A stretch of DNA of 64,000 nucleotides from Owenia fusiformis. Lineage: Eukaryota > Annelida > Polychaeta > Sabellida > Oweniidae. The stretch covers positions 19,165,936-19,229,935 of the forward strand of contig CAIIXF020000006.1 in assembly GCA_903813345.2 (NCBI GenBank), given 5' to 3'. The position numbers and the translations under genes are program-made. The notes below the pieces were generated by a model. That model was not told the DNA's origin and ran no database searches. It saw only the letters and a program-made list of their open reading frames with translations. Below are positions 57,101 through 62,894 of the stretch, one piece after another. Every line of letters begins with the position of its first letter. The first letter of the stretch is position 1.

Positions 57101-58003
57101 TTTTCCGTCTTAAAATCTTGCCTGTAAAGTCTTGTCTACGCGTTTTTAGGAGAACAGTTTGATAGATCAATTTCAAATTTTCAGGGATGATTCTTTGTAT
57201 GAAAATCTACATCTGATTACTTTTTTTGCATTCTGCGTAAATGTTAAGGCAGCCATTTTGGATTTTCTGTCCTAAAATCTTGTCTGTAAAGTCTTGGTCT
57301 ACCCGTTTTCAGGTGAACCGTTTGGTAGATCAATTTCATATTTTCAGGGATGATTCTTAGTATGAAAATCTACAAACAGATTAGTTTTTTGACATTCTGG
57401 GTAAATGTCAAGGCAGCCATTTTGGATTTTCCATCCTGAAATCTTGTCTGTAAAGTCTTGTTTACATGTTTTCTGGTTAACTGTGTGACGGATCAATTTC
57501 AAATTTTCAGGGGTGGTTCTTAGTATGAAAATCTAGAACTGACTAAATTTTTGGCATTCTGGGTAAATTTTAAGGTGGCCACTTTGGATTTTCCGTCCTC
57601 AAATTGTATTGGTAAAGTCTTGTCTACTCATTTTCAGGATAACCATTTCACGGGATCACCACTTGGTGGGGACATTTTGTACACATTTGTGTTCTTGTTA
57701 TAGGTTATTGTTATTTATTTCCATATTATTCATCATAAATATTTACATGTTTTGTGAGGGGCCGAGGCTATATAGCCTCGATATACATCGATACATGTAA
57801 GCTCTGTGAATGAAATAATATCTCGTATACATATTGTATACATTCTCTTTAAATTGCAAAAAAGGTCAGAAGTATAATCTTAAAATATAATGTGTATGTG
57901 GTTATATATGTTCAATTGTTAATTTTAGGGAAAGGGCACAATGAAGACATATTGGCTGATTTCTGACCAACATGGAATGCAAGATTATAGTTCCAATGAA
58001 TAG
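30809..58003 (+). CDS. Receptor guanylyl cyclase, natriuretic peptide receptor-like (24 coding exons)
   Basis: Single-pass membrane receptor that converts GTP to cGMP on binding an extracellular peptide. The joined exons give 3,144 nt, or 1,047 residues, the usual length for NPR-A/B. In order: signal peptide (1 to about 22); ANF-receptor ligand domain (about 24-440) with the Cys76/Cys102 pair; juxtamembrane Cys453/Cys461; membrane helix about 468-492; kinase-homology domain about 515-785; coiled coil about 788-832; cyclase domain about 833-1033. Catalytic residues seen: metal Asp862 (FSDIIGFTS) and Asp906 ([10 protein letters not shown]), guanine-selecting Glu902 and Cys974 ([10 protein letters not shown]), Asn981 and Arg985. 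The pseudokinase keeps Lys556 (IAVKRL) and DFG (662-664) but has HGKL where kinases have HRDL, so it should not phosphorylate. Eight N-glycosylation sequons lie in the ectodomain. All 23 introns are GT-AG. Ligand unknown. UTR exons were not identified. Confidence 0.95.
31056..32927 (+). other. Cyclase intron 1
   Basis: Holds the 31463-31570 repeat copy, a 150-bp segment at 31763-31912 that recurs in intron 2 (GCGAGTAGGTAGTTACCAGT, CACCAGGTG), and a lone mariner-type end TACAGGCTGGGCCAAAAACA at 32757. Nothing coding seen. Confidence 0.6.
32928..33047 (+). CDS. Receptor guanylyl cyclase exon 2: ligand domain
   Basis: Acceptor TTTTGTAG, phase 1 to phase 1. It encodes the highly conserved block ending [14 protein letters not shown], with Cys102 in IGPACTSAL, 26 residues after Cys76; that spacing fits the first disulfide of natriuretic peptide receptors. 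Confidence 0.95.
33589..33745. repeat. Intron 2 copy of the CACCAGGTG segment
   Basis: AGATGCGAGTAGATAGTTAC and CACCACCAGGTGA match 31763-31912 directly. Confidence 0.6.
33782..33797 (+). repeat. Poly-G run (16 G), intron 2
   Basis: Uninterrupted 16-base G tract on the cyclase sense strand. Confidence 0.95.
34835..35208 (-). mobile_element. TA-flanked MITE, copy 2 (intron 2)
   Basis: Reverse-complement relative of 15450-15825 with the same ends (GGTCCATTTGTCA / TGACAAATGGACTA) and the same GTTGCC arms. A 60-codon open frame inside it is repeat translation. Confidence 0.85.
35544..35575. mobile_element. Lone mariner-type terminus (intron 2)
   Basis: TACAGGGTGGGCCAAAAAAA, the same end as the 43,314 element; no partner end nearby. 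Confidence 0.6.
35784..36074 (+). CDS. Receptor guanylyl cyclase exon 3: ligand domain
   Basis: Acceptor TTCTCCATAG, phase 1 to phase 1. It encodes [20 protein letters not shown], then [14 protein letters not shown] and the DYSSMLEEA helix. Sequons NKT and NWT. A CQC pair (Cys145, Cys147) sits where other family members usually have none, and I see no obvious partner in later ectodomain exons. Confidence 0.95.
36089..37610 (+). mobile_element. 1.5-kb element with six 161-bp repeats, copy 1 (intron 3)
   Basis: Starts TATGTCCCCACCACATAGTG and ends near GGTGGGGACATATTGTACAC. After a (TCTG/TCCG) microsatellite (36137-36200) come six tandem units marked by CCATTTTGGATT at 36679, 36842, 37009, 37170, 37331 and 37492 (161-167 bp). 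No transposase. It begins only 14 bases after the exon 3 donor. Confidence 0.8.
37903..38183. mobile_element. 281-bp piggyBac-type MITE (intron 3)
   Basis: TTAA at 37899-37902 and 38184-38187 flanks ends CCTCTTGAATACC and GGTATTCAAGAGG. An internal direct repeat GTGACAGATATATC occurs twice. The TTAA duplication and CC(T/C) start fit piggyBac. Confidence 0.75.
38325..38466 (+). CDS. Receptor guanylyl cyclase exon 4: ligand domain
   Basis: Acceptor CCATTTTAG, phase 1 to phase 2, donor GTAAGC. It encodes (V)[17 protein letters not shown] and [15 protein letters not shown], the hinge-proximal core of the ANF-receptor fold. Confidence 0.94.
38467..38911 (+). other. Cyclase intron 4
   Basis: Nothing recognised inside. 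Confidence 0.6.
38912..39125 (+). CDS. Receptor guanylyl cyclase exon 5: ligand domain
   Basis: Acceptor TTGCCACAG, phase 2 to phase 0, donor GTATTC. It encodes an [14 protein letters not shown] helix typical of the family and the sequon NDT. Together with exon 6 it gives ...[20 protein letters not shown]. Confidence 0.92.
39299..39434 (+). CDS. Receptor guanylyl cyclase exon 6: ligand domain
   Basis: Acceptor ATTTTTAG, phase 0 to phase 1, donor GTACTC. It encodes [20 protein letters not shown], then the [10 protein letters not shown] turn that precedes GVTG in NPR-type receptors. Sequons NET, NMS and NRT. Confidence 0.94.
39484..39596. mobile_element. 113-bp hairpin element (intron 6)
   Basis: TTATGTCACTATCGTGGCA and TGCCACGATAGTGACATAA are exact 19-base inverses, and inner words also pair (GCCCGAGG / CCGAGGGC). 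Confidence 0.75.
39602..39853. mobile_element. 252-bp MITE (intron 6)
   Basis: Ends TTATAACATGCCTATGATGA and, inverted, TTATAACATACCTATGATGA. It contains GATTGGTTATGACGTCAGCG and a GC-rich patch. It starts five bases after the neighbouring hairpin. Confidence 0.75.
40066..40157 (+). CDS. Receptor guanylyl cyclase exon 7: ligand domain
   Basis: Acceptor CGTATTTAG, phase 1 to phase 0, donor GTGAGT. It encodes [20 protein letters not shown], a near-invariant block of the ANF-receptor domain. Confidence 0.95.
40158..41928 (+). other. Cyclase intron 7
   Basis: Holds a 115-bp hairpin (40683-40797; AGTTATGTCCGTATCATTGA with its inverse), directly followed by a Tc1-like end CACTGCCCTCCATAAGTTTG at 40808. 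GCGAAGCATTTGTATTGAAG is repeated at about 40266 and 40490. A 68-codon frame at 40918 has no domain. Confidence 0.6.
41929..42082 (+). CDS. Receptor guanylyl cyclase exon 8: membrane-proximal ectodomain
   Basis: Acceptor CATTTTTACAG, phase 0 to phase 1, donor GTATGC. It encodes the end of the ligand domain and the juxtamembrane loop [15 protein letters not shown]. Its two cysteines (453, 461) correspond to the membrane-proximal Cys pair of vertebrate NPR-A/B, the strongest single clue to that subfamily. Confidence 0.93.
42297..42478. repeat. GC-rich direct and inverted 46-bp repeats (intron 8)
   Basis: An identical 46-base unit (CCTTGGTCACATTTGCTCCG to GCGCCCGGCCGATT) occurs at 42297-42342 and 42429-42474, with an inverted partial copy between (AATCGGCCGGGCGCC, 42387-42401; CGCAGCAAATGTAA). 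Strong hairpin potential. The open frame across it is repeat translation. Confidence 0.8.
42549..42645 (+). repeat. tRNA-like SINE head (intron 8)
   Basis: GGTTGGCTAAGTGGTCCAGG fits a pol III A box of Leu/Ser-type tRNAs, and GTGGGGTCGAGCCTG, some 60 bases on, fits a B box; the long gap fits a variable arm. Pairing in the acceptor stem is poor, so it is a tRNA pseudogene or SINE head, not a functional tRNA. It ends about 25 bases before the exon 9 acceptor. Confidence 0.55.
42673..42757 (+). CDS. Receptor guanylyl cyclase exon 9: transmembrane helix
   Basis: Acceptor TATTCCAG, phase 1 to phase 2, donor GTAAAT. It encodes [13 protein letters not shown] followed by [16 protein letters not shown]: an uninterrupted stretch of about 25 hydrophobic residues ending in a basic stop-transfer residue. 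Confidence 0.95.
43314..43938 (-). mobile_element. Mariner-type element with decayed transposase (intron 9)
   Basis: Ends CAGGGTGGGCCAAAAAAACG and, inverted, a diverged equivalent; TA on both sides. A transposase relic lies on the minus strand (separate entry). The 625-bp length implies internal deletion. Confidence 0.75.
43510..43704 (-). pseudogene. Mariner transposase C-terminal relic
   Basis: The minus strand reads [20 protein letters not shown] then IV-stop, matching the SPDLNP.(E/D)Y.VW..L...V region around the last catalytic position of Tc1/mariner transposases. Further stops follow, and the LKLAIKTGW-like and FID.A-like segments are only recovered with a frameshift. Dead copy. Confidence 0.65.
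44217..45254. mobile_element. Outer TA-flanked element of a nested pair (intron 9)
   Basis: Ends CAGGGTGTTTCATGTGTATG and, inverted, CAGGGTTTTTCATATGTATG. The inversion continues through the CCCCATAAACTCATAC arms. It is interrupted by the element at 44558-45155. Confidence 0.75.
44558..45155. mobile_element. Inner element of the nested pair (intron 9)
   Basis: Ends CAGGGCGTCCACAAAAAGGT and, inverted, CAGGGCGTCAACAAAAAAGT; arms include TATACCCAACTTCA. A partial relative is at 51601-51878. No transposase. Confidence 0.75.
45654..45714 (+). CDS. Receptor guanylyl cyclase exon 10: juxtamembrane segment
   Basis: Acceptor TTTTTTCAG, phase 2. It encodes [21 protein letters not shown], which matches the RK...LW/SWR...E(D/E)(V/I) juxtamembrane pattern. 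The end is chosen at GTATAT because exon 11 needs phase 0 and the alignment then continues. A GTGGGC donor 15 nt downstream would also keep frame and add VYTLKG. Start solid, end less so. Confidence 0.75.
45715..46212 (+). other. Cyclase intron 10
   Basis: No element recognised. The first bases could be exonic if the alternative downstream donor is used. Confidence 0.5.
46213..46302 (+). CDS. Receptor guanylyl cyclase exon 11: start of kinase-homology domain
   Basis: Acceptor GCTTTGTAG, phase 0 to phase 0, donor GTAAGT. It encodes a Ser/Thr-rich linker ([14 protein letters not shown]), then [14 protein letters not shown], the glycine-loop equivalent with the usual (Q)IF..V..YRG pattern. The Ser/Thr cluster sits where NPR-A/B carry their regulatory phosphosites; that parallel is inference. 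Confidence 0.85.
46557..46634 (+). CDS. Receptor guanylyl cyclase exon 12: kinase-homology domain lysine
   Basis: Acceptor AAATTTTAG, phase 0 to phase 0, donor GTAAAC. Short (26 codons): [20 protein letters not shown] and on to HINR. The IAVKRL lysine corresponds to the VAVKRV lysine of NPR. About three residues are inserted between the YRG turn and this lysine compared with vertebrate receptors. Found by frame continuity between exons 11 and 13. Confidence 0.88.
46635..47736 (+). other. Cyclase intron 12, with a 19-G run
   Basis: Contains an uninterrupted 19-G tract at 47463-47481; otherwise nothing recognised. Confidence 0.6.
47737..47841 (+). CDS. Receptor guanylyl cyclase exon 13: kinase-homology domain
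   Basis: Acceptor TTGTTTCAG, phase 0 to phase 0. It encodes [15 protein letters not shown] and [14 protein letters not shown], the alpha-C/beta-4 and hinge region typical of receptor guanylyl cyclases. Confidence 0.95.
47842..48161 (+). other. Cyclase intron 13
   Basis: Nothing recognised inside. Confidence 0.6.
48162..48233 (+). CDS. Receptor guanylyl cyclase exon 14: kinase-homology domain
   Basis: Acceptor CTTTGTTCAG, phase 0 to phase 0, donor GTAAGT. It encodes [20 protein letters not shown] then DIVN, the LDW..F..SL..DI helix conserved in the family. Confidence 0.93.
48503..48668 (+). CDS. Receptor guanylyl cyclase exon 15: pseudokinase catalytic-loop region
   Basis: Acceptor TAATGTAG, phase 0 to phase 1, donor GTGATA. 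It encodes [36 protein letters not shown] and an acidic tail. HGKL replaces HRDL, so the catalytic aspartate is missing, as in all known receptor guanylyl cyclases. DFG is kept. Confidence 0.94.
48860..49440 (-). pseudogene. Non-LTR retrotransposon reverse transcriptase fragment, antisense in intron 15
   Basis: The minus strand reads [30 protein letters not shown], then after a shift [20 protein letters not shown] (catalytic YADD box altered to YAGD), [12 protein letters not shown] and GFILDEDFI. The order of motifs matches the fingers, palm and thumb of Jockey/CR1-type enzymes. Several stops and shifts; 5' truncated. Not the same segment as the 3540-4318 fragment. Confidence 0.75.
49507..49518 (+). 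repeat. Poly-G run (12 G), intron 15
   Basis: Uninterrupted 12-base G tract, 90 bases before the exon 16 acceptor. Confidence 0.95.
49604..49750 (+). CDS. Receptor guanylyl cyclase exon 16: kinase-homology domain C-lobe
   Basis: Acceptor GTTGCTAAGCAG, phase 1 to phase 1, donor GTGCAT. It encodes [30 protein letters not shown] and PYGEV, the APE-like and D.(F/Y)SF...(L)QEI segments of the family. Confidence 0.95.
49979..50141 (+). CDS. Receptor guanylyl cyclase exon 17: kinase-homology domain C-lobe
   Basis: Acceptor TCCATTGCAG, phase 1 to phase 2, donor GTAAGT. It encodes [26 protein letters not shown] and PDFKSIN, the family's W.E.P..RP.F signature. Confidence 0.96.
50142..50712 (+). other. 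Cyclase intron 17
   Basis: Nothing recognised. A frame open into exon 18 from about 50612 lacks family similarity and is intronic. Confidence 0.6.
50713..50856 (+). CDS. Receptor guanylyl cyclase exon 18: dimerisation coiled coil
   Basis: Acceptor CTTGACTTTTCCAG, phase 2 to phase 2, donor GTGAGT. It encodes [20 protein letters not shown], then [20 protein letters not shown] and LLHQILPK: the hinge/signalling helix that orients the two cyclase domains. The open frame continues about 100 nt upstream but lacks family similarity there, so the exon starts at the pyrimidine-tract AG. Confidence 0.95.
51099..51266 (+). repeat. 'ATGTCACC' repeat family, copy 1 (intron 18)
   Basis: ATGTCACCATCAAAAAGTGG with an immediate inverse (hairpin), then TAACGGCGGTTGGTGGTTAG and CTGTAACAAATTCTTACAAC. 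Copy at 61247-61440. It shares hairpin-start design with the TATGTCCCCACC element. Confidence 0.6.
51357..51480 (+). CDS. Receptor guanylyl cyclase exon 19: cyclase domain, first metal aspartate
   Basis: Acceptor TCTTTATTAG, phase 2 to phase 0, donor GTATTG. It encodes AIAERLMNG, then [19 protein letters not shown]; Asp862 of FSDIIGFTS is the first metal ligand. Confidence 0.96.
51601..51878. mobile_element. Partial copy of the inner 44,558-type element (intron 19)
   Basis: GATCATTATGTAACTGTCAT, GCTGTGCCAAGTTATCTTCC and TAAGCTTAACTTACTCT-like text match 44630-44960. The right side is cut off by the next element. Confidence 0.65.
51879..52362. mobile_element. 'AAAGGAGTGGTATCGATATGG' family element, copy 3 (intron 19)
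   Basis: AAAGGAGTGGTATTGAGATG at the left, then the same core as 26573-28184 but without the 874-bp insertion (GAAATATATATATCC at 52010). An 11-G run lies at 52249. The right end is missing. Confidence 0.7.
52541..52609 (+). CDS. Receptor guanylyl cyclase exon 20: cyclase domain
   Basis: Acceptor CTTATTTGCAG, phase 0 to phase 0, donor GTAAGT. It encodes [20 protein letters not shown] then VYK, the (V)V.LLNDLYT.FD.I...(D)VYK block that precedes VETIGDAYM. Confidence 0.97.
52945..53607. mobile_element. 663-bp fold-back element (intron 20)
   Basis: Arms of about 180 bases pair (AGTAAAATTACGATTTC, ATTCAAGTATCTATGTATTC, CCCAATGTTTGCACG with their inverses). Another copy at 59690-60726. It ends about 85 bases before the exon 21 acceptor and contains an acceptor-like TTTTTTCCCCTATTTCAG (to 53446). 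Confidence 0.75.
53692..53866 (+). CDS. Receptor guanylyl cyclase exon 21: cyclase domain, guanine-selecting Glu and second metal Asp
   Basis: Acceptor TTAACTTTAAG, phase 0 to phase 1, donor GTAAAA. It encodes [20 protein letters not shown], the [13 protein letters not shown] helix and IRIGLHSG. Glu902 is the guanine-specificity residue (Lys in adenylyl cyclases) and Asp906 the second metal ligand. Confidence 0.96.
54088..54900. repeat. GCAGAATTT-rich element (intron 21)
   Basis: CATCCTAGT at the left and ACTAGGATG at the right are inverse. The interior repeats (G)TGCAGAATTT and CATGCAGAATTT at least eight times, mostly between 54775 and 54890. Not coding. Confidence 0.5.
55031..55129 (+). 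CDS. Receptor guanylyl cyclase exon 22: cyclase domain, guanine-selecting Cys
   Basis: Acceptor AAACTTGTAG, phase 1 to phase 1, donor GTATGA. It encodes [20 protein letters not shown] and [13 protein letters not shown]. Cys974 selects guanine; Asn981 and Arg985 stabilise the transition state in class III cyclases. Confidence 0.97.
55434..55528 (+). CDS. Receptor guanylyl cyclase exon 23: cyclase domain C-terminal part
   Basis: Acceptor CACATTTTCAG, phase 1 to phase 0, donor GTAAGA. It encodes [14 protein letters not shown] and [12 protein letters not shown], the usual (R)I..S......L....G.F....RG...(V/I)KGKG run, completed by the next exon. Confidence 0.95.
55529..56195 (+). other. Cyclase intron 23, first part
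   Basis: Nothing recognised before the repeat-bearing element. Confidence 0.5.
56196..57698 (+). mobile_element. 1.5-kb element with six 161-bp repeats, copy 2 (intron 23)
   Basis: Same orientation and structure as 36089-37610: CCATTTTGG units at 56766, 56929, 57091, 57253, 57417 and (as CCACTTTGG) 57579, the same microsatellite and the same GGTGGGGACAT end. Visibly close to copy 1 over its whole length. Confidence 0.85.
57929..58003 (+). CDS. Receptor guanylyl cyclase exon 24: C-terminal end and stop
   Basis: Acceptor TTAATTTTAG, phase 0. It encodes [24 protein letters not shown] and TAG (58001-58003). GKG.M.TYWL is the hallmark cyclase-domain end. The tail ends in SSNE, with no obvious PDZ ligand. 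No AATAAA is seen in the next 300 bases before a transposon begins. Confidence 0.95.
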   Translation, partial: GKGTMKTYWLISDQHGMQDYSSNE

Positions 58004-58271
58004 CAGACCGTACTAATGCAACCCCATACAAGCAACAAAATGTGTCGGAAATGTTTCACTGAGCCTGTCTGTACCATCACGCAAAATTGGAAACTTAGCA
58101 GAGTCCGGTTTAATTTTTGAGTTCTTTTCAATGAAATCATTTTTGATATTATGATGAACTCTGGGTAACTGTGTTGATTGATATGTTAACATTACATAGC
58201 AACAGCTTCCGTATTTAAGCAGGATGGACAGTTTACATTTTATATATTGGTTTTATACAATCTTCTAGGAT

Positions 58272-59382
58272 AAAGGATTGGTATAGATATGGTAAACTGA
58301 ATTCAACAATGTTTTTCTCTCGAAGCAATTATTGAAAACATTCTGTAAAAAACACGGTCTTTCATGTTATTTTGACTGATTGACAACAATTTAAAGCGAA
58401 AAGTATTTATTTATATTCCATATAACTGTTTCTGTTAACATTTTTGTTTTTAGTGCAATTGTTTTTGTTCCTTTTTACCAATTCTTGAGAATGAAATAAA
58501 ATATCGTTCCGAAGCCTGTTAGAACAAAATAGCATATACAACATTTTCTTAGACCTCTCAATATTATACTTAGTTATACAAATTAAAATTTGGTTGATTT
58601 AACAAAATGTATTCAAAAAATTAAAACAAAAACTCACAAAATAGAAGAAAAATTAAGATAAACCTTTTATTTCATTAACAAGACACTTTATTAAATCAAC
58701 CAAACTTTCCTTTGTATAAATCGTCGCATGAGAATAACTTTGAACTATCTCACATTTTTACGGAACTGAGAAATCAAGGTTTGAAAGTTTAGAGGTCTGT
58801 ATCTTACTTAGTATTGCTATGTGAAACTTGATTTTTTGTATGTCACCTGGTCTCACCCTAGAGATATCTTATATGAAATATCATACCTTGAAACAATTTA
58901 CAAGATCCTTTTTTAAAACTATGGAAATGGAGTTGATACAATTTCCCACCGGAATAACAGCTGATTTCTAATTTCAAATTGTCATATCTGATATCAACTG
59001 TTTCAACCAATCAACTCTCTAAGAATTGGTCATGTGACTTGCAAAACTTGGAGTTATAACAATCTGTTTTAAGCTGTTTGTCTGGAGATGGTACAATTTC
59101 ACACTGAATTCTAGCTTAATGAGAGGGAATTGAGATGGGGCATGTATCTGAGATGAAAGTCTGTGTTTCAAATAGTAAAATTCCATGTCTATCTCAATTT
59201 TTTGGAAAATGGCAGTTAGTACAAAGTTATTCTCACGCGACGAAATATTGAGAGACCTAAACGCGTTGTGTTTATGCTATTTTGTTCCAATGAGGCTCGG
59301 ATAGATGTTTCATTTCATTCCGAACATATGATAGCAAGAACAAAAGGAGCGTGTGATGTGTTTTCTATCGATACCCATCCTT
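58272..59382. mobile_element. 'AAAGGAGTGGTATCGATATGG' family element, copy 4, with nested insertion
   Basis: Left AAAGGATTGGTATAGATATG; right TATCGATACCCATCCTT. The core matches copy 1. It is split by the element at 58721-59243. Confidence 0.7.
58721..59243. mobile_element. 523-bp nested inverted-repeat element
   Basis: Ends TCGTCGCATGAGAATAACTT and, inverted, TCGTCGCGTGAGAATAACTT. It interrupts sequence that is continuous in copy 1 near 25160. No coding sequence. Confidence 0.75.
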
Positions 59383-59479
59383 ATTCACTGCTACCCACCG
59401 AGTTACATAGACGTATCGTCAGTGTATCATGGCGGAACTACTTCCGGGACTAGGTTTCGGTAAGATTTTTTTATTTCCC

Positions 59480-59690
59480 GATTTACACCTACTTATGAGT
59501 CACGTTGTGGATAATAATTTGGCTCGAAGTTAAAGAAGATAGTCTAGTTTGAGAATGTGTCTATGGTTTTAGGTTTTATATGTTAACAAAGACACAATTC
59601 ACGTATTTAGTCCCTCGCTTTTGTTACACTGATGAACGACCAATATCAGTGTAATATTGGCAATATTAATGCCGATCGTCAGTCAATCAA
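59480..59690. mobile_element. Partial copy of the 8,140 MITE
   Basis: CCTACTTATGAGTCACGTTG, TAATTTGGC and CCCTCGCTTTTGTTACA match the left half of 8140-8612. Confidence 0.65.
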
Positions 59691-60726
59691 GATCATTCAA
59701 GTACCTATGTGTTGCTGACAGGTTTTGGCATATGGAAATGACAACATCTACCCAATGTTTGCACACAAAATTGACGTAATTCAGGACCGAAATCGGGAAG
59801 ACAAAAATATGTGATATTCTTTCAGAATTGTTTATAATAACGATTTACAGAAATATTCCCGAGACACAAATCCATTTAGGTAAGGTTTGTTTCAAAGTCC
59901 AAAAGGCCCAAATAAGACAATACAAACCCAGATAAAACCCGAAAGACTTCAGATTTCATGTAATAATTTACGTTCATGTAAACAAGTAAAGTACATATAA
60001 TCCCCATATAAAACACTGGCCTACGTGACATGTAATAACCTGTTCAAACTGAAATATAGAAAATTTTCAACATAGCATTTGCTTCCGTGTCACTCTTAAA
60101 ATGAATTACTTGAGTATTTCCCAAGTATTTCCCAAGTATAAAAATTACTTAAAGTTAAATACTTAGTTTTACTTCATTTTAGTTAGGTTTAACTTATATT
60201 GTCATTTTGAGTTTTTTAATTGCTTAATTATGTAAATGAGTATTACAATTACTACAGTAAGTATTTCAATTTCTCTCCTTGCATTAGTAAATTCACCATA
60301 AATGAATTACTTAAAAATTACTTAAAAATTATTAAGTAGTTTTTGACTTAAAATGAGTAGTACAATGTCTCAATATAAGGAAATCCAAGTAATAATTTTT
60401 AAGAGTGGTTCTGTATCCCCCTCTACCTGCTTAATAAGGCAATGTTTCTTCAAATAAAACCTTAGCAAAATAGATTAGAGTCTCTGGAACACTTTAGTGT
60501 AAATAATTTTACCAAGCAATTTTGTCTGTGAATCTCAAATTTTGTCTTCCCTATTTCAGTCATGAATTACGTCAATTTCGCGTGAAAACGTTGTTATTCC
60601 CGTACGCCCAAACGTGTCAGGAACACATAGGTACTTGAATGATCTTGATTGGACATCAGGTTGCAGAGAAATCGTAATTTTACTGAGTGGCTTCACGAAA
60701 AAATAAAAAGGCTATACGCCTCGTTA
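59690..60726. mobile_element. Fold-back element, second copy of the 52,945 family
   Basis: Right arm (60550-60726: ACACATAGGTACTTGAATGA, TACTGAGTGGCTTCACG, GGCTATACGCCTCGTTA) and shorter left arm, interrupted at 60091-60407. Open frames across it are repeat translation. Confidence 0.7.
60091..60407. mobile_element. 317-bp nested MITE (ACTTAA-rich)
   Basis: Ends CACTCTTAAAATGAATTACT and, inverted, CACTCTTAAAAATTATTACT. The interior is rich in TTACTTAAAAATTACTTAA. Confidence 0.7.
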
Positions 60727-61246
60727 ATTGCCATGTGCTTAGAAATGCAATGGAAACCCTTCAGGCAGTGCTATCTAGCTCACAAACAGGCTTTTTGGAA
60801 ATATATGCTGTATTACTATATGTATGACCTAACTGTACTCATCTGGAAATCAAAATTAGATATACAGTCGCCTGGACTAAAAACAAAAATCACGCGCATG
60901 CGCGAATGAGGTAGTGTAGAGTGTATATTTTCACGTTATTTTGTAGTGTATTGTATTGTGATGACGTTATGTAGTTTAGTTTAATTTAGTGTAGTGTATA
61001 TTTAGATAAATCGATTTCTTTTGCACAGAGACTATATGTCATGCTATGACATCTAAAGAGCCAACAAAAGATATATGTATAAATATATATAATCATACAT
61101 GTATATGGAACAAATACAATAAATCCACAACTGTGTTAGAACTACCTTACTTGTTTAGCGTTGACTAACAAGGAAAATATTCTTAAATCATCCAAATATC
61201 TTTAAATCCTGAGGTTTGAATCTCCTAGGAATCTCGTTTACTAATT
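60727..61246. other. No gene recognised
   Basis: Non-coding; TAGTGTAGTGTATATTTAG-like repeats near 60910-61000. Confidence 0.5.
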
Positions 61247-61440
61247 ATGTCACCACCCAAAAGTGGTGACATATTCTTATGGTCTCCGTTTTTTGTGACG
61301 GCGGTCGGCGATTGCCCGTCGATGGGTGGCGGTTGGTTTGTAACAGATTCTTACAACTTCCGAAAACTTAACAAATACCGTTTACACTGACTGACAACTT
61401 TTTCTAAATCATCTTACGTGTTCTAAGAAGCTGAAAACTG
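61247..61440 (+). repeat. 'ATGTCACC' repeat family, copy 2
   Basis: ATGTCACCACCCAAAAGTGG hairpin, GACGGCGGTCGGCG, GTAACAGATTCTTACAACTT; direct match to 51099-51266. Confidence 0.65.
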
Positions 61441-62866
61441 AAGACTTTAGATTTGAGATTTGACCAGAAGAAGTGAGTAGCTCCCATTATGTCGTATTAT
61501 TACCACCTTGCCGGGCCAGTTCTAGGAGTTTTAGTGCTAGTTAAGAAGGCATTCATTTTACTATATCGACCTGAGCAATATGTGACGTCATAGTGGTGGT
61601 CAAGAATGCATTTAACGACCGGTCGAGAATGCATTTAACGACCGGCAATTTTCCCCGGAAAATTAGATATCGTTCAGTGCGTAAGATTTTCTTGCTGTTT
61701 CAGTCATTAACGGTGGTAATAATACTAATAACGTCATCTCTGCGGGCAATATAGTGAAATAGGCCCAAGGTCCAATATTTAACTATCAATTATGTATTAC
61801 TCTTAAATAAATTCATTTATTATTTATTTTTTATTTTTTTATTAATTTATTTTTATTTTTTATTTTTATTTCTCTATTCAAGTACAATAATTAGAACTAT
61901 TCAGATATTTTTCACACCACCTCCATTCATTCAGACATTTGCAACAGTCATACTTTTAAGTTCAGGTACATAATAAAACATTTTTTTTCAAATTGCGCCT
62001 CATACAAAATTTGATTTACTTCGTCGAACTCTTTTGTAAAAATATAATTACTTTTTAATGCTCAAGACATGGTTTTTGGAAGGCAAGCTAATGAGAATAA
62101 TATCTTAGCAAAAAGACTTACCCTTGCAATTAAGTACTATATTAAATACATTTATAATGATTCAGTCAAGCATATTGAGTCCAACTGTGACTGCAATATG
62201 AAGGGGAATTCCGGAATTTTCATTTTTGATATTTGGTTTCTCATGACATCCCTGGTGACAATTTTGGCCTCTAACTCCACAAGAAAACAATAACTTTTCA
62301 CTCGAATGGGGCCATATCGTTAGGAAATATTTTATCTTTAAAGATGCTCTATACCATAGGTTTCTCCCCCAGTCAATCAATGATGTCCTATTTTTATTGC
62401 TCTTATAATATCTCACATACCATGGATATATCTTGAGAATAACTTTTGGGTATATTATTGCCGAAATATTGAAATAATCAACAGAACAACCAACCTCCAG
62501 ATTTAAAAACAATCGATTCCTCGGTTAGCGAGGGGGATCCCCAATGAGTCACACAAGCGCCTTGAACCAGGTACCCAATCAGGTTCATGATAAAAGAATT
62601 CAACGATCAATCAGATAACAGGAGGACTTTTCCGGTATATTCAAACTTCAGATTGAATCAATTTCCGCGAAAATAATTAGATTGGCCAGCACAATCGCAA
62701 AATTTCGCGAAAGAGGGGGATTTGGAACTTTGTCTATGGTAAGTAAGTGAATATGTGGTGACACTCAATATACAAAAAAGTCCAGAGGCATAGAGCCTCT
62801 TTAAAATGATGTATAATACATGGCATGGTTTAAGATATGTCATAAGAATCGTCCATCTTAAAACTT
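61441..62866. other. No gene recognised
   Basis: A short tandem (GAATGCATTTAACGACCGG twice, 61610-61645) and a TTTATTTTT tract (61810-61875). No coding signal. Confidence 0.5.
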
Positions 62867-62894
62867 CGGTATTGTTTTTTGGCCCACCCTGTAT
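62867..62894. mobile_element. Lone mariner-type terminus
   Basis: TGTTTTTTGGCCCACCCTGTA, given in part as TTTTTTGGCCCACCCTGTA: right end of a TACAGGGTGGGCC element; no left partner seen in the window. Confidence 0.6.
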
